A DNA stretch of 64,000 nucleotides from Stutzerimonas stutzeri SDM-LAC (GTDB taxonomy: Bacteria > Pseudomonadota > Gammaproteobacteria > Pseudomonadales > Pseudomonadaceae), in NCBI RefSeq assembly GCF_000235745.1, contig NZ_AGSX01000125.1, positions 1-64,000 on the forward strand. Reading direction: 5' to 3'. Both the position numbers and the translations under genes were made by a program. A model generated the notes under the pieces. That model had not been told where the DNA came from. It saw only the letters and a list, made by a program, of their open reading frames with translations, and made no database searches. The first letter of the stretch is position 1. Each line of letters opens with the position of its first letter. Below are positions 35,348-46,039 of the stretch, one piece after another.

Positions 35348-37417
35348 TCAGATCACAGGGGACGCGGCGCTGACAACGCGCAGGGCGAGCCCTTCGTACG
35401 GGTCGAGGTTGAAGGTCATTTCGCCGTTTTCGGTCAGGTCACCCTCGATGCTTTCGTGAATGATGTCGACCACCGGGCCGGGTGCGATGCCGGGCAGGGT
35501 GACCGTTTCGCTGATGGTCTCGGCGCTGAAGTTGAGCGCGGTGATCTGCACGCCTTTCCCGGCCGGCAGCTCGTGGACCATGACCAGCAACCCCGGCGCC
35601 TGCACATCCGGGATCAGGATCTGCTTGCTCGCCGCAATGTCGTAGGCGCGACGTACGCTGAGGATGCGCTTGAGCTGGCAGGCAAAGGAGCCGCCGTTCT
35701 GCAGCTGCTCGACCAGGCTGCCATACAGCGAGCGCGCCTTGGGCAAGCCTTCGCTGGTGGTGTCCATCTCGGGCGCGATGTCGGCCAGGTCGTAGCCGCC
35801 ACGGTGCAGCCAGCGGGTGTCGCCTTCGGCCATCAGATGCTCGACCTGCTCGGCCTCCAGCGGCAGCGCGCCGACCAGGTCCCAGCCGGAGAGGGCGAAC
35901 ACACCGGGCTGCATGGCGTTGAACATCACCAGCAGGATATGCAGGCGCTGAATCTGTTCGATATCGGCTGCGGTGATGGTACTCAGGTCACGGATACCCA
36001 GCGCCGCGGTAATCACGCTGACCGTGGTGCAGGACACGCCGTTGGTGACGAACTTGAGGTTGTAGGGCGCGTGCTCGCCGGTCAGGCGCTCGTACATCTC
36101 TTCACGGATGTGCTCGCGCAGGATGCCGCCCGATAGGGTCTGGCCGTGGTAGTGGTAATGGTCGTAGGCGTGCAGCGTCCAGAAGTGCACCAGCTCCAGG
36201 GTCAGCTCGTCGTGGTTCTGCATGGCATGAATCAACGACGCCGGGTCGATACCGAACGCGTGCACCTCGCGCAGCATCAGCCGCAGGAATTCGGTATCGC
36301 CGGTGGCCAGCGCGTGGTGGTAGGCCGGGCGGGTGATGAAGTCATAGGACAGGTCGGCACCGCCGTGGGACATCGAAGCGATGTCGTCGATGGTCAGGTT
36401 CAATTCCTGAAAGCTGAACCCGCCCGCCTTGCGAATGGTGCCGGCAATCAGCTGGTTGCCGGTCACCGACAGGGGATGGCTCTCGGACCAGGCGGTGCCT
36501 TCGGCGCGGCGTTCGACACCGAGGAAGCCGTTGGCATCCAGGCGCAACACCCGCGCGCCGGAGACATCGATGGCGTGCAGGGCATCGCCAATGATCAATT
36601 GCTGCGCGGCAAAGGTCGGGTCCAGCCAGTTCAGCGACGGCTGGCCCTCCTTGAAGTAATGCAGATAGACCCAGCGCCGGCGCTTGCCGTCGACCCCGGT
36701 CACCACATTGGTCACGCTCCAGTCGGTGTCCTTGATGCCCGGCTCGAAGAAGATCACCCGCTGCAGCTGGCCGACGATGTAGTGCTTTTCCTTGAGCTGA
36801 TCGACCACCGGAGGAGGCAGGTTGATGGCGTCTCGGCCTTTGGGCACGTCCGGCAGCAACGGCCAGTCTTCCTCGTTGATCTCCACCATGTGGTAGAGGC
36901 CCGGATAGTCGCCATAGGCCATCTCGGCGAGGCGAAAATCCGCGCCCTTGCCAGTGTGCGCCGGGACGATGTCGTCGATGACGATGGCGTTGTGCGCCGC
37001 AGCCATGCGGCTGAGCTGCTGCATCTCCGCTTCGGTGCCGAGGTTGGGGTCGATATCGAAGCTGATGCGGTCGAAGTTGCCGTCGATGGTCGGCGTGTAC
37101 TCGCGCCCACGCAAACCGCCCGAACGCTTCATCGGGCCGTTGTGGATGCCTTGTACGCCAAGCTCGGACAGCGCACTCCAGAGACGATCATCGCCCAGCG
37201 CCTGAAGCACCGAACCGCCTTCGGGCGTGATGATCGCGGCCGGGTAGGCGGTAAACCATACCGAGGAGATGGCACTGGCATCGCGCGGCCGCGCCTGCGC
37301 ATAGGGCCGCTGCCAGAGCCGCGCCTGGCCGGAATAATGGCGGGCCCGCTCGCGGGCCGCATGCAGCATGGACTGGCTTTCCAGCCATTCGATGTAGGCG
37401 TTGTCTGGTGTGCTCAT
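35348..37417 (-). CDS. treS: Trehalose synthase (maltose alpha-glucosyltransferase), P. stutzeri type
   Basis: A 689-residue GH13 enzyme. Its sequence follows the P. stutzeri CJ38 trehalose synthase I recall nearly throughout and has the same length: '[14 protein letters not shown]', '[20 protein letters not shown]', '[11 protein letters not shown]' with the catalytic Asp, 'FQELNL' with the acid/base Glu, and '[14 protein letters not shown]' with the transition-state Asp. It converts maltose to trehalose by intramolecular rearrangement. It differs from the more common TreS of mycobacteria and from other Pseudomonas trehalose clusters, and no treY/treZ lies nearby. The start at 37417 (MSTPDN) has only a weak ribosome site. 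Trehalose synthesis fits osmoprotection, as does the ectoine uptake operon at 57-60 kb. Confidence 0.9.
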   Translation of the reverse strand: MSTPDNAYIEWLESQSMLHAARERARHYSGQARLWQRPYAQARPRDASAISSVWFTAYPAAIITPEGGSVLQALGDDRLWSALSELGVQGIHNGPMKRSGGLRGREYTPTIDGNFDRISFDIDPNLGTEAEMQQLSRMAAAHNAIVIDDIVPAHTGKGADFRLAEMAYGDYPGLYHMVEINEEDWPLLPDVPKGRDAINLPPPVVDQLKEKHYIVGQLQRVIFFEPGIKDTDWSVTNVVTGVDGKRRRWVYLHYFKEGQPSLNWLDPTFAAQQLIIGDALHAIDVSGARVLRLDANGFLGVERRAEGTAWSESHPLSVTGNQLIAGTIRKAGGFSFQELNLTIDDIASMSHGGADLSYDFITRPAYHHALATGDTEFLRLMLREVHAFGIDPASLIHAMQNHDELTLELVHFWTLHAYDHYHYHGQTLSGGILREHIREEMYERLTGEHAPYNLKFVTNGVSCTTVSVITAALGIRDLSTITAADIEQIQRLHILLVMFNAMQPGVFALSGWDLVGALPLEAEQVEHLMAEGDTRWLHRGGYDLADIAPEMDTTSEGLPKARSLYGSLVEQLQNGGSFACQLKRILSVRRAYDIAASKQILIPDVQAPGLLVMVHELPAGKGVQITALNFSAETISETVTLPGIAPGPVVDIIHESIEGDLTENGEMTFNLDPYEGLALRVVSAASPVI

Positions 37418-37553
37418 AACGACGTCAGGTTCCCGGTGCGCTGAAGGGAAAGGTAGTCGTTTGAGTCGAACGCACCGGCATCGTTGCATCGAATTGCCCA
37501 TGCGGCACAATCCCGGTCCGTCGGCCCGCCGCTGATCGGCGCTACGCAGCGGC

Positions 37554-39071
37554 TCAGGCCGTTCGAGCCTTGCGCAGCCGGGCGGCCCGGCTTGCCGAGC
37601 GCGTCCGCTGCCACCTGAGCCGGCGCCAGCCCAGGCACACGCCACTGCCGGCGATCAGCAAGGCACCGGCACTGAAGACCAGCAGCAGGCCGTCGCGCCA
37701 GACCGCGTGACCCAGCAGCGGCGGCCAGTCCCAGCTGTGCAGCAGCTTGAACATCCAGCGCACGGCCCGTCGACGCGTGTCGAGCTGCTCGATCACCGCA
37801 CCACTGTAGGGGTCGATGTGAAGCCAGGTCGCCGCCGGGTCGTCGAAGCGCACCCTGACCACCGGCAGGCGGCGCGGCAGCTGGCTGTAGAGGCTGGGTT
37901 CGGCACGCCGGTAGTAGTGGAAGTCCTCGTGCTGCAGCCAATCGAATGCCAAGCGTTCCCCGGGCCACGCGCGGCGCACCGCCGCTTCGAGCACGGCCGG
38001 CGCCAGGATCTCTTGTGCTGACGCATCGCCGTCACCCGCCAGGACGCGGCTCTCGCCGTGAGCATCGACGCCGCTGAGCACCACCTGCCCGGCGAGCATC
38101 CGCCAGTGCAGCTCGACCGGCGCGAGACCGGCGCGCTGCAGCCGCCCGAGGTCGGCGGCGAGGTCGTCACCCAGGGCGGCCGTGTGCAGGGACGCGCCCT
38201 GCAGCTCGCTGGCGACCACTGCCGAGCGGCTCTGAAACAGTCCCCAGGGCTCCATGGACAGTGCCCCGCTAACCAGCCAGACCAGCAGTACCAGGCCCAC
38301 CGCCAGTCCGCCACTGTGGTGCAGGCGACCGGCGCCTGGCGGGTAGGGCGAGTGCGAGCCGTCGCGGTAAACGCTTCGCAAGCGCCAACGCATCAGGCCG
38401 ATCACCAGGCCCAGCACGGTCAGCAACGCCGCCAGCAATGCGCCGTAGATCAGCGCGACGGCCCACGCCGCCTTGGGCATCAGCTCGCGCAGCGGGTAGA
38501 GCCAGTGCAGCCAGGCACCGAGGCGATTCCAGGCGCGCTCGTGCGCGGTGGCGTCGCGCACCACCAGCCCGGTCTGGCTGGAGACGTAGAGGAGGCGATC
38601 CTCGGCGTCGGCGCTCTGCACGCGGTACAGCGGACGGTCACGGTTCAGCGCACCGTTGCGGGTCCAGGCGTCCTCCTCGACGCGATCGATGAAGCGCACC
38701 GGCGTATCGGCAAACCGGTAGGCGCTGGCCAGTGCCTCGGCCGGGCCGATCCGCTCGATGCGCTGGCCATTGCTGGCATCGATGGCCAGCAGCGGGCCAT
38801 CGCCGTAATCGAGCAGGTAGCGTGGCGAGCCGCCGGCGCTGGTCAGTTGCAGGCTCAGCGGGGAGCGACTCGGATCGCCCGCGCGCAGGGCCTGCGCCGG
38901 GCCGACGCAGCAGTCGGCTGCCAGCGGTGCCAGGCGGGACAAGTGCTCGGCCGGCGTCAGCTTGGGGTAGCCGACGAACAGCATGACCATGCCGCTGAGG
39001 ATCCAGAGCACGACGAAGACGCCAAGGCCGATGCCAAGCCAGCGGTGCCAAAGGTAGAGGTAGCGCTTCAT
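37554..39071 (-). CDS. PepSY-domain inner-membrane protein (iron-uptake associated)
   Basis: A 505-residue protein with four main transmembrane helices: near 10-33 ('[20 protein letters not shown]'), 200-225, 255-275 and 460-482. PepSY-like periplasmic stretches lie between them ('[19 protein letters not shown]' and '[16 protein letters not shown]'). This is the PiuB/FoxB-like layout; relatives act as ferric-siderophore reductases or anchors downstream of TonB receptors. It begins 1 bp after the receptor stop, so it is the same operon. The start at 39071 follows directly. Confidence 0.85.
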   Translation of the reverse strand: MKRYLYLWHRWLGIGLGVFVVLWILSGMVMLFVGYPKLTPAEHLSRLAPLAADCCVGPAQALRAGDPSRSPLSLQLTSAGGSPRYLLDYGDGPLLAIDASNGQRIERIGPAEALASAYRFADTPVRFIDRVEEDAWTRNGALNRDRPLYRVQSADAEDRLLYVSSQTGLVVRDATAHERAWNRLGAWLHWLYPLRELMPKAAWAVALIYGALLAALLTVLGLVIGLMRWRLRSVYRDGSHSPYPPGAGRLHHSGGLAVGLVLLVWLVSGALSMEPWGLFQSRSAVVASELQGASLHTAALGDDLAADLGRLQRAGLAPVELHWRMLAGQVVLSGVDAHGESRVLAGDGDASAQEILAPAVLEAAVRRAWPGERLAFDWLQHEDFHYYRRAEPSLYSQLPRRLPVVRVRFDDPAATWLHIDPYSGAVIEQLDTRRRAVRWMFKLLHSWDWPPLLGHAVWRDGLLLVFSAGALLIAGSGVCLGWRRLRWQRTRSASRAARLRKARTA

Positions 39072-39072
39072 C

Positions 39073-41109
39073 TCAGAACTCCAGCGTCGCGGCGGCATGC
39101 AGCGCACGACCGTCGCCCGGCGCGTGCAAGCTCTGCGCGCCGTCGTACCAGACGTACTCGTAGTAGCGGTCGGTCAGGTTCTTCAGCTGCAGGTCGAGGG
39201 TCAGCTGCTCGCTGAGCGCGTAGCTGGCGCCCAGGTTGAGCAACAGGTAACCGCCGTAGGTGCCCTGGGTGTTCTCGCGCTCCAGGTAGTAGTCGGTCTG
39301 CCCGTTGAGCCAGCTGCTCAGCTCCAGCGCCGCAGTCGCCTGATAGGTCGCGCCCGCCGAATACAGCCGTTGCGGCACATGATCGATCTCCTTGCCCTTG
39401 CTGTTCGGCAGGCTCGGGTCGGGCGCCTCGATGTCGGAGAATTGCCAGGAGTGGCTCAACCACAGGCTGAGATGATCGCTCGGGTAGAGATTGAGCTGGG
39501 CGTCGTAGCCCCAACGTCGGGTCTTGCCGAGATTCTCGGACTCGCCGCTCGGGTCGTTGAGCCGACGCCGCACTTCATCGGAGGCGACCTGCTCCCAGTA
39601 GGCAATGCGACCGTCGAGCCAGTGCGCCGGGCTGAACTTGATGCCGGTCTCCCAGCCATCGTTGATCGAGGGCGCGAGGTCGCTGGTGCGCGGCGGCACC
39701 TTGTAGGCGGCGGCGCCGGTGCCGATCTGAAAGGTGCGACCCCAGTTGCCGTAGAGGCTGAGCGCGTCGACCGGCGTATAGACGAGGCTGAGCTTGGGTT
39801 GCTCGATGCTGCCGTAGTCGTTGATGGCGTAGTCGGCGCCAGTCAGCTCGTCGGTGAAGTCGCCGTGGATGCGATCGACACGCACGCCGGGGATGATCTT
39901 CAGCGACTCGACCGGCTGGATAACGGCCTGTACGTATGCGCCGTAGCTGTCGTAGTCGAACCGCTGGTCGCGCGTCTGGGCGACCGCAGCGCGTTCGACC
40001 GTGGTGTAGCGCTCGCTGTGATTACGTTGCTGCTCGGTGTCGAGTCCGCCTTCCAGCGCCAGGTCGTACAGCCAGGACACCTGCGGGCGGTAGGTCAGTG
40101 ACGTGCGCGCGCCGTAGTGCTTCTCCTCGGTGGTGCGGCGCTGCTGTGGTGCCGATTGCGAGAAACGCACCCAGCGGTCGTCGTCCAGGGTGTTGAGCCA
40201 GACCTTGGAGGCCCATGACAGCTCGGTCGAGAGCTCGCTGTCGAGGTGCAGGCTGAGCTGGTTCATCCGCCGCTCACCCCGGTCACTGGCCGACAGCGCG
40301 TAGGACTGGCTTGGTGCGTGTCGAGCGTCTTCCCGCGAGAGGTAACCCGGCTCGTCGGCCTCGGCTTCGTAGTGTCGAGCGATCACGCCAAGCCGCCAGT
40401 TTCCTTCATCCGGCGTGTAGAACCACTTGCCGGACAGACTGGCGCGCTCACTTGCGGCATGCTCGCGGTAGCCGTCGCTGCGCTGCTGGCCGATGAAGTA
40501 GTTCTGCGTCCAGTTGGCACCTTCGATGCCCTTGGCCAGCTGCAGCTCCTTCGTGTCGTGGCTGCCGTAGCGCAGGCGCGCCTTGCCGTAATCACCACCG
40601 ATGCGCGAGTGGACGGTCACGTTGCCGGCGATGTTGTAGAAGCCATAGCGCGGGTCATTGGTGCCCCGCACCACTTCGATACCGTCGATCTCCAGGGGGA
40701 ACAGCATGTCCAGATACGGCATGTTGCCGTCGTTGCTGTTGCTGGGGATGCCATCGATCAACAGCTTGACGGCGTTGACCTCGCCCTCGCCGTTGAAGCC
40801 ACGAAACGACAGCTTGCCGGACGTGGTGCCCTGGCCGAACTCGGTCAGCATCACGCCCGGCGCACGCCGGAACAGTTCCCAGCTGTAGAGCACGGGTTGC
40901 TGCTCGAGCACGTCCGCGCCAAGCAGATCGACCGAGCTGATGACGCTGCTGGTCTGCAGCGATCCGCCCGTGCCGGCGGTGACCGTGGTGGTGCCAAGCG
41001 ACAGCGCCGATGCGGCGGGCTCGGCACAGGTGATCGGTACATGAACGAAAAGGCTGGCCGCCAGCACCAGCGGCGGCAGTGACGGGCGCGGTGAAGATAG
41101 GTGAAACAT
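39073..41109 (-). CDS. TonB-dependent outer-membrane receptor
   Basis: A 678-residue receptor with a signal peptide, a plug domain ('VLYSWELFRRAPGVMLTEF', 'LSFRGFNGEGE', 'IEVVRGTNDPRYGFYNIAGNV') and a 22-strand barrel ending in the aromatic residue of 'LHAAATLEF'. The start at 41109 (MFHLSS) has AAGGAT upstream. Operon context (His-rich protein, PepSY protein) and the upstream Fur box point to iron or ferric-siderophore uptake. The ligand cannot be predicted. Confidence 0.92.
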   Translation of the reverse strand: MFHLSSPRPSLPPLVLAASLFVHVPITCAEPAASALSLGTTTVTAGTGGSLQTSSVISSVDLLGADVLEQQPVLYSWELFRRAPGVMLTEFGQGTTSGKLSFRGFNGEGEVNAVKLLIDGIPSNSNDGNMPYLDMLFPLEIDGIEVVRGTNDPRYGFYNIAGNVTVHSRIGGDYGKARLRYGSHDTKELQLAKGIEGANWTQNYFIGQQRSDGYREHAASERASLSGKWFYTPDEGNWRLGVIARHYEAEADEPGYLSREDARHAPSQSYALSASDRGERRMNQLSLHLDSELSTELSWASKVWLNTLDDDRWVRFSQSAPQQRRTTEEKHYGARTSLTYRPQVSWLYDLALEGGLDTEQQRNHSERYTTVERAAVAQTRDQRFDYDSYGAYVQAVIQPVESLKIIPGVRVDRIHGDFTDELTGADYAINDYGSIEQPKLSLVYTPVDALSLYGNWGRTFQIGTGAAAYKVPPRTSDLAPSINDGWETGIKFSPAHWLDGRIAYWEQVASDEVRRRLNDPSGESENLGKTRRWGYDAQLNLYPSDHLSLWLSHSWQFSDIEAPDPSLPNSKGKEIDHVPQRLYSAGATYQATAALELSSWLNGQTDYYLERENTQGTYGGYLLLNLGASYALSEQLTLDLQLKNLTDRYYEYVWYDGAQSLHAPGDGRALHAAATLEF

Positions 41110-41232
41110 CTCGCGTGAATCCTTTTGCTGAGCAGTGCCGGGCAGCGCGCGGCCGTCGGCAGGCGTGCCGCGCGCTATCGGTGGCGCGGCAACGGTTCGG
41201 GGCAAAACAAGGAGGAGGGACGCCGGGCGGCG

Positions 41233-41613
41233 TCAGGCGAGTGGAGAGGCGCGAGGATTGAGGGCCGGCCACTGGTCCCGTGGCAACGGCACGGCGAACG
41301 GTCGTTCAGGCAACAGGCCGACCCGGCGTACCAGCCGATCAGGCAGGCGTGGCGGGTCGAAGGGCAGTGCAGCAAGGCCACTGAAACCGGCGCAGCAGCA
41401 TTGCAGCGCGCCGCCATGGCCGACACCTTCGTGCCCTGCGTGGCGCGCCGGCGCCGCATCGGCATGCGCGGTGTGTTCCTCAGCGTGATGCGTGGGGTTC
41501 GGGTTGCCATCGACCCGCTGCACATCCGCCGGCAGGCCCGCGACGGACATCGCCAGCAGGTGCGTCAGCAGAGCAAGGGTGGCCAGCCAGGCAGGGAAAC
41601 AGCGGCGGGTCAT
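41233..41613 (-). CDS. His-rich exported DUF2946-like protein
   Basis: A 126-residue protein with a signal peptide ('LATLALLTHLLAMSVAG'), a His-rich stretch ('PTHHAEEHTAHAD', 'RHAGHEGVGHGG') and a C-C-C cluster ('LQCCCAGFSG'), as in the DUF2946 family, which is usually linked to metal transport loci. It probably binds metal in the periplasm. First gene of the unit after the Fur box and 123 bp before the TonB receptor. The start at 41613 (MTRRCFP) is chosen by the signal peptide; no strong ribosome site is seen. Confidence 0.7.
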   Translation of the reverse strand: MTRRCFPAWLATLALLTHLLAMSVAGLPADVQRVDGNPNPTHHAEEHTAHADAAPARHAGHEGVGHGGALQCCCAGFSGLAALPFDPPRLPDRLVRRVGLLPERPFAVPLPRDQWPALNPRASPLA

Positions 41614-41639
41614 GGGGAACCGGAGGGAGCGGAAGACGT

Positions 41640-41658
41640 GATGATGATAAGCATCATC
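41640..41658 (-). promoter_or_regulatory. Fur box upstream of the receptor operon
   Basis: The 19-bp GATGATGATAAGCATCATC matches the classical Fur consensus at 16 of 19 positions and is a near-perfect palindrome. It lies 27 bp upstream of the His-rich protein gene. Iron-repressed expression of the three-gene unit follows as the most likely regulation. Confidence 0.82.
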
Positions 41659-41750
41659 ATCACCGTGCGGATTGCGCCCGATCAACAAAAACCGGCAGGC
41701 GCCGAACGCCAAGGGCGTGCCGCAGACGGCACGCCCGAGCAGGCCACCGA

Positions 41751-42704
41751 TCAGCGCCCGCCGGCCAGGGTACTGGCGGCGTCGGCCGGTTGGCCCGCCA
41801 GGCGGCGTTCGGCCATCTTCTGTTGCTTGTAGGCCAGCGCGGCCGGCGCGACGGGCGTGACCTTGCCGGTTTCCATCCAATTCTTCAGGCGGTTGGCATC
41901 GGCCATGTGGGTGTACTTGCCGAAGGCGTCGAGCACCACGAAAGCCACCGGGCGCTTGTTCATCACCGTGCGCATCACCAGGCAATGGCCGGCGGCGTTG
42001 GTGAAACCGGTCTTGGTCAGCTGGATGCTCCAGTCAGGCTTGCGCACCAGGCCGTTGGTATTGCGGAAGCCCAGGGTGTAGTTGGGCTTGTGAAAGGCCA
42101 CGGTCTTTTCACGGGTGGTACTGAACTGTTCGATCAGCGGGTAGGCCTGACTGGCCTTGAGCAGTTTGACCAGGTCATTGGCGCTGGAGACATTATGCTC
42201 GGACAAGCCGGTCGGCTCGACATAGCGTGTGTGGGTCATTCCCAGCGCCTTGGCTTTGGCGTTCATGGCCTGGATGAAGGCGCCGTAGCCGCCCGGATAG
42301 TGGTGCGCCAGACTCGCGGCAGCGCGGTTCTCCGACGACATCAGGGTCATCAGCAGCATTTCCCGGCGGCTGACTTCGCTGCCGATGCGCACGCGCGAGT
42401 AGACGCCCTGCATTTCACGTGCGTCGCGGATGGTGACCGACAGGCGCTGGTCGAGCGGCAGCTTGGCGTCCAGCGCCACCATCGCGGTCATCAGCTTGGT
42501 CACCGAGGCAATCGGCACGACCACGTCTGGATTGCTGGAATAGAGGATTTCGTTGGTCTTCAGGTCGACCAGCAGCGCGCTGCCGGACGCCAGTACCTGC
42601 TGAGCAGGGGCTTTGGGTGCGGCGAGGGAAACGGGGGACGACATGACGCTGGTGCAGGCGAGCAGCAGACCGAGAAGGGAATGACGAAGTTTCAAGAGGA
42701 ACAC
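41751..42704 (-). CDS. pbpG: D-alanyl-D-alanine endopeptidase (PBP7/PbpG type)
   Basis: A protein of about 317 residues, a low-molecular-weight penicillin-binding protein of the S11 family. A signal peptide ('[19 protein letters not shown]') is followed by the active-site S-x-x-K in 'ASVTKLM', S-x-N in 'MSSENRA' and KTG in 'LTKTGFTN'. PBP7 cleaves D-Ala-meso-DAP cross-links in the periplasm. The start is ambiguous: GTG at 42704 or TTG at 42695, both without a clear ribosome site; the -10 box at 42757-42762 supports a start close to here and excludes the long upstream frame. Confidence 0.9.
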   Translation of the reverse strand: MFLLKLRHSLLGLLLACTSVMSSPVSLAAPKAPAQQVLASGSALLVDLKTNEILYSSNPDVVVPIASVTKLMTAMVALDAKLPLDQRLSVTIRDAREMQGVYSRVRIGSEVSRREMLLMTLMSSENRAAASLAHHYPGGYGAFIQAMNAKAKALGMTHTRYVEPTGLSEHNVSSANDLVKLLKASQAYPLIEQFSTTREKTVAFHKPNYTLGFRNTNGLVRKPDWSIQLTKTGFTNAAGHCLVMRTVMNKRPVAFVVLDAFGKYTHMADANRLKNWMETGKVTPVAPAALAYKQQKMAERRLAGQPADAASTLAGGR

Positions 42705-42756
42705 CGATGAATTGGCAGTGAAAAAAGGCGCGCCGAAGCAGACGGACGCGGCGCGC

Positions 42757-42762
42757 ATTATA
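42757..42762 (-). promoter_or_regulatory. -10 box of pbpG
   Basis: A perfect TATAAT on the minus strand, 53 bp upstream of the GTG. The -35 region is weak. The rest of the gap to 43113 (the next gene on the plus strand) shows no gene. Confidence 0.6.
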
Positions 42763-43113
42763 CGGAAAAGGCGAGCCTGCACATGGCTTCCAGCCCTTAT
42801 ATTTCGGCGCTTCCAGCGTATCGGCCAGGCGCAGCTACCCAGCCGTTTCGCTCGTTTCGTTACCGGGACCGTGCAACGCAACGGACCCAGCTCAAAGCGT
42901 AGAACAAGATGCGCAGCGCTGCCGCCAAGGTTCGGGCTCACCACCCATACCGTTATCGGCCGTGCGGCTTCTCGCCACAGCCGAACCGACCAGCGGAACC
43001 CGGCTGCCATCGGCATGTCCCCCTCATAGCAGTTGGTGTTTTGGTTGGGCACGGCCGAACGCACCTTCAGCGCTTCGCAGAGTCCAAACCGTACATTTCA
43101 AGGGAGAACACTT

Positions 43114-43425
43114 ATGTCCCGCTTCAGCCGCACGCCTACCACCCGCGACGAAATCGAGCGCGAAATCCACAACCTCATGGCTGCGCTCGATGACCTCAAG
43201 GACGACGCATCACGCGGGTCCCGCAGTCGTTTCAATGCGCTGCGCTCGCGCGCCGAAACGCTGTGGAACGATAACCGCTGGGACGAGCATTGCCATGACC
43301 TGTCCCGCCGCGGCCGCGATGCCGGGCGCATGGCCAAGGACTGCGCACGGGAACATCCGCTGAGCACGGTTGCATTGGCTGCCGGCGCGGTCGCGCTGAT
43401 TGGCTATCTCGTCACCCGACGCTGA
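43114..43425 (+). CDS. YqjD/ElaB-type (DUF883) membrane-anchored protein
   Basis: A 103-residue protein: a charged amphipathic helix region (about 1-75) followed by a C-terminal transmembrane helix with a glycine-rich core ('VALAAGAVALIGYLVTRR'). In E. coli, ElaB/YqjD/YgaM are tail-anchored, stationary-phase proteins that bind ribosomes. AAGGGAG lies before the ATG at 43114. Confidence 0.85.
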   Translation: MSRFSRTPTTRDEIEREIHNLMAALDDLKDDASRGSRSRFNALRSRAETLWNDNRWDEHCHDLSRRGRDAGRMAKDCAREHPLSTVALAAGAVALIGYLVTRR

Positions 43426-43440
43426 GCCGGTCACACCGTC

Positions 43441-44052
43441 ATGCTCAACGCTGAAACGCCGCGGTTAAAATTTGCCCTGTATGGCGCGCATTCGAGCCTC
43501 GGCAATGCGCTGCTGTGCGAGCTACTGACCCGCCAGCACGAAGCCGTGACCTTGGTCGACGATCTCAACTCGATGACCGTTCGGCCGGGGTTGCGGGCCA
43601 AGACTGGCGACCTGTTCGATGCGCTCAGCGTTTCCCAGAGCGTGGCCGGGATGGATGCGGTGATCTGTCTGTATGACAGCCCCGCGCTGGCAACCGCTTC
43701 GGGCGGGGCCGCTGCAGGGCAACCGCATGAGCTTTACCAGGCCGTGGATGCGCTGCTGTCCGGCTTGCCAAAGGTCGGCGTCGAGCGTCTGGTGCTGGTC
43801 GCAGACCTGTCCGCCAAGCGCGACGACCCAGGCGTCGTCGCCGCGCTGCAGCGCATTGCTGCGAATCCGTTGAAGTGGACCCTGGTGGATGCCGAAGCCG
43901 GTGGCGATGATCTGTCGATCGAGGATTTCAGCGTGATCGACGATCTCGACCCCGGCGATCGCCGCGTGCAGTTACGGCGTATCGCGGCGGGGATCGTCGA
44001 TGAGCTGGAGGCACCGCAGCACCTGCACGAGCAGATTCACTTCCGCCTCTGA
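43441..44052 (+). CDS. NAD(P)-binding Rossmann-fold protein
   Basis: A 203-residue protein with an N-terminal 'FALYGAHSSLGNALL' nucleotide-binding loop and 'VTLVDDLNSM', 'AVICLYDSP' and 'VERLVLVADLSA' strands, an atypical short-chain-dehydrogenase/NmrA-like fold. The Y-x-x-x-K pair is absent, so catalysis is doubtful. The gap of 15 bp from the preceding gene suggests cotranscription. Confidence 0.65.
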   Translation: MLNAETPRLKFALYGAHSSLGNALLCELLTRQHEAVTLVDDLNSMTVRPGLRAKTGDLFDALSVSQSVAGMDAVICLYDSPALATASGGAAAGQPHELYQAVDALLSGLPKVGVERLVLVADLSAKRDDPGVVAALQRIAANPLKWTLVDAEAGGDDLSIEDFSVIDDLDPGDRRVQLRRIAAGIVDELEAPQHLHEQIHFRL

Positions 44053-44069
44053 CTTCGCTGGCTAGGCGA

Positions 44070-44888
44070 TCAACCTGCAAGCTGAAGACGTAGCGCCGCC
44101 AGCACCGGTGCAGATTCCGGTCGCACCCCTCGCCAGAGCTCAAAGGCCGCTGCCGCCTGCTCGACCAGCATACCGAGCCCGTCGCGATTGAGCGCCTCTC
44201 GTTCAGCCGCCCACTGACAGAACGGAGTGGCCTGAGCGGCGTACATCATGTCGTAGCAGAAGGTGAGGCCAGGCTCGATCAGGTCATCGCCCAACGGCGG
44301 CAATTCACCGCCGAGGCTCGCCGACGTGCCGTTGATGATCACATCGAACGGGCCTTGCAGCTGCTCAAAGGCGCTGGCACTCACCGGCCCCAGCTCGGCA
44401 AATTCGCCCGCCAGCTGTTCGGCCTTGGCCAGCGTGCGGTTGGCAATGACCAGCGCGGCCGGGCGCTGCGCCAGTAGCGGCTCGAGCACACCGCGCACCG
44501 CCCCCCCGGCGCCCAACAGCAGGATTCGCTTGCCTTGCAAGGCGACGCCGGCGTTATCCAGCAGATCGCGGACCAGACCGATACCGTCGGTGTTGTCACC
44601 CAGCAAGCTGCCGTCTGCGAGCTTTATCAGGGTATTCACCGCGCCGGCCCGCTGGGCGCGCTCGCTTAGCCTGTCGGCCAGGCGGTAGGCCTGTTCCTTG
44701 AACGGCACGGTGACGTTGGCGCCCAGGCCCGTCTCGAAAAAGGCTTTGGCAAAGCCAGGAAAGTCATCCAGCGGCGCCAGCAAGGGTTCATAGCTGAGAA
44801 CTTGCCCGGTCTGTTCGGCAAACAGCCGGTGGATCTGGGGCGACTTGCTGTGCCCGATGGGATTACCAAAGACGCCGTAGCGGTCCAT
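44070..44888 (-). CDS. aroE: Shikimate dehydrogenase
   Basis: A 272-residue enzyme reducing 3-dehydroshikimate to shikimate with NADPH. Substrate site '[12 protein letters not shown]', catalytic Lys in '[10 protein letters not shown]', Asp in 'GDNTDGIG', cofactor loop 'GAGGAVRG' and 'NRTLAKAE' are all present. The start at 44888 (MDRYGVF) has GGAG upstream; two TTG codons precede it. It follows hemF as in other Pseudomonas near oriC. Confidence 0.97.
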   Translation of the reverse strand: MDRYGVFGNPIGHSKSPQIHRLFAEQTGQVLSYEPLLAPLDDFPGFAKAFFETGLGANVTVPFKEQAYRLADRLSERAQRAGAVNTLIKLADGSLLGDNTDGIGLVRDLLDNAGVALQGKRILLLGAGGAVRGVLEPLLAQRPAALVIANRTLAKAEQLAGEFAELGPVSASAFEQLQGPFDVIINGTSASLGGELPPLGDDLIEPGLTFCYDMMYAAQATPFCQWAAEREALNRDGLGMLVEQAAAAFELWRGVRPESAPVLAALRLQLAG

Positions 44889-44968
44889 CAACAATTACTC
44901 CGCTTCCAATATGTTCTGCACCCATCACGCGTGAGCGTCACGCAGACGCAGCGTGTGAGAACGCCGTG

Positions 44969-45943
<975 letters not shown>

Positions 45944-46039
45944 CTAGAACAGAAGGCCGGCAAGCATATCACCGGGCCAATTGACGGACGCGTCCGGGAA
46001 GCGTTGGATAGGCTCCTTTGTTTTTTGCCAGGAGTCGAT

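Noticed and set aside
36146-37444. 432-codon plus-strand frame opposite treS
   Set aside because: Antisense of a strongly conserved enzyme; low-complexity product without domain or ribosome site.
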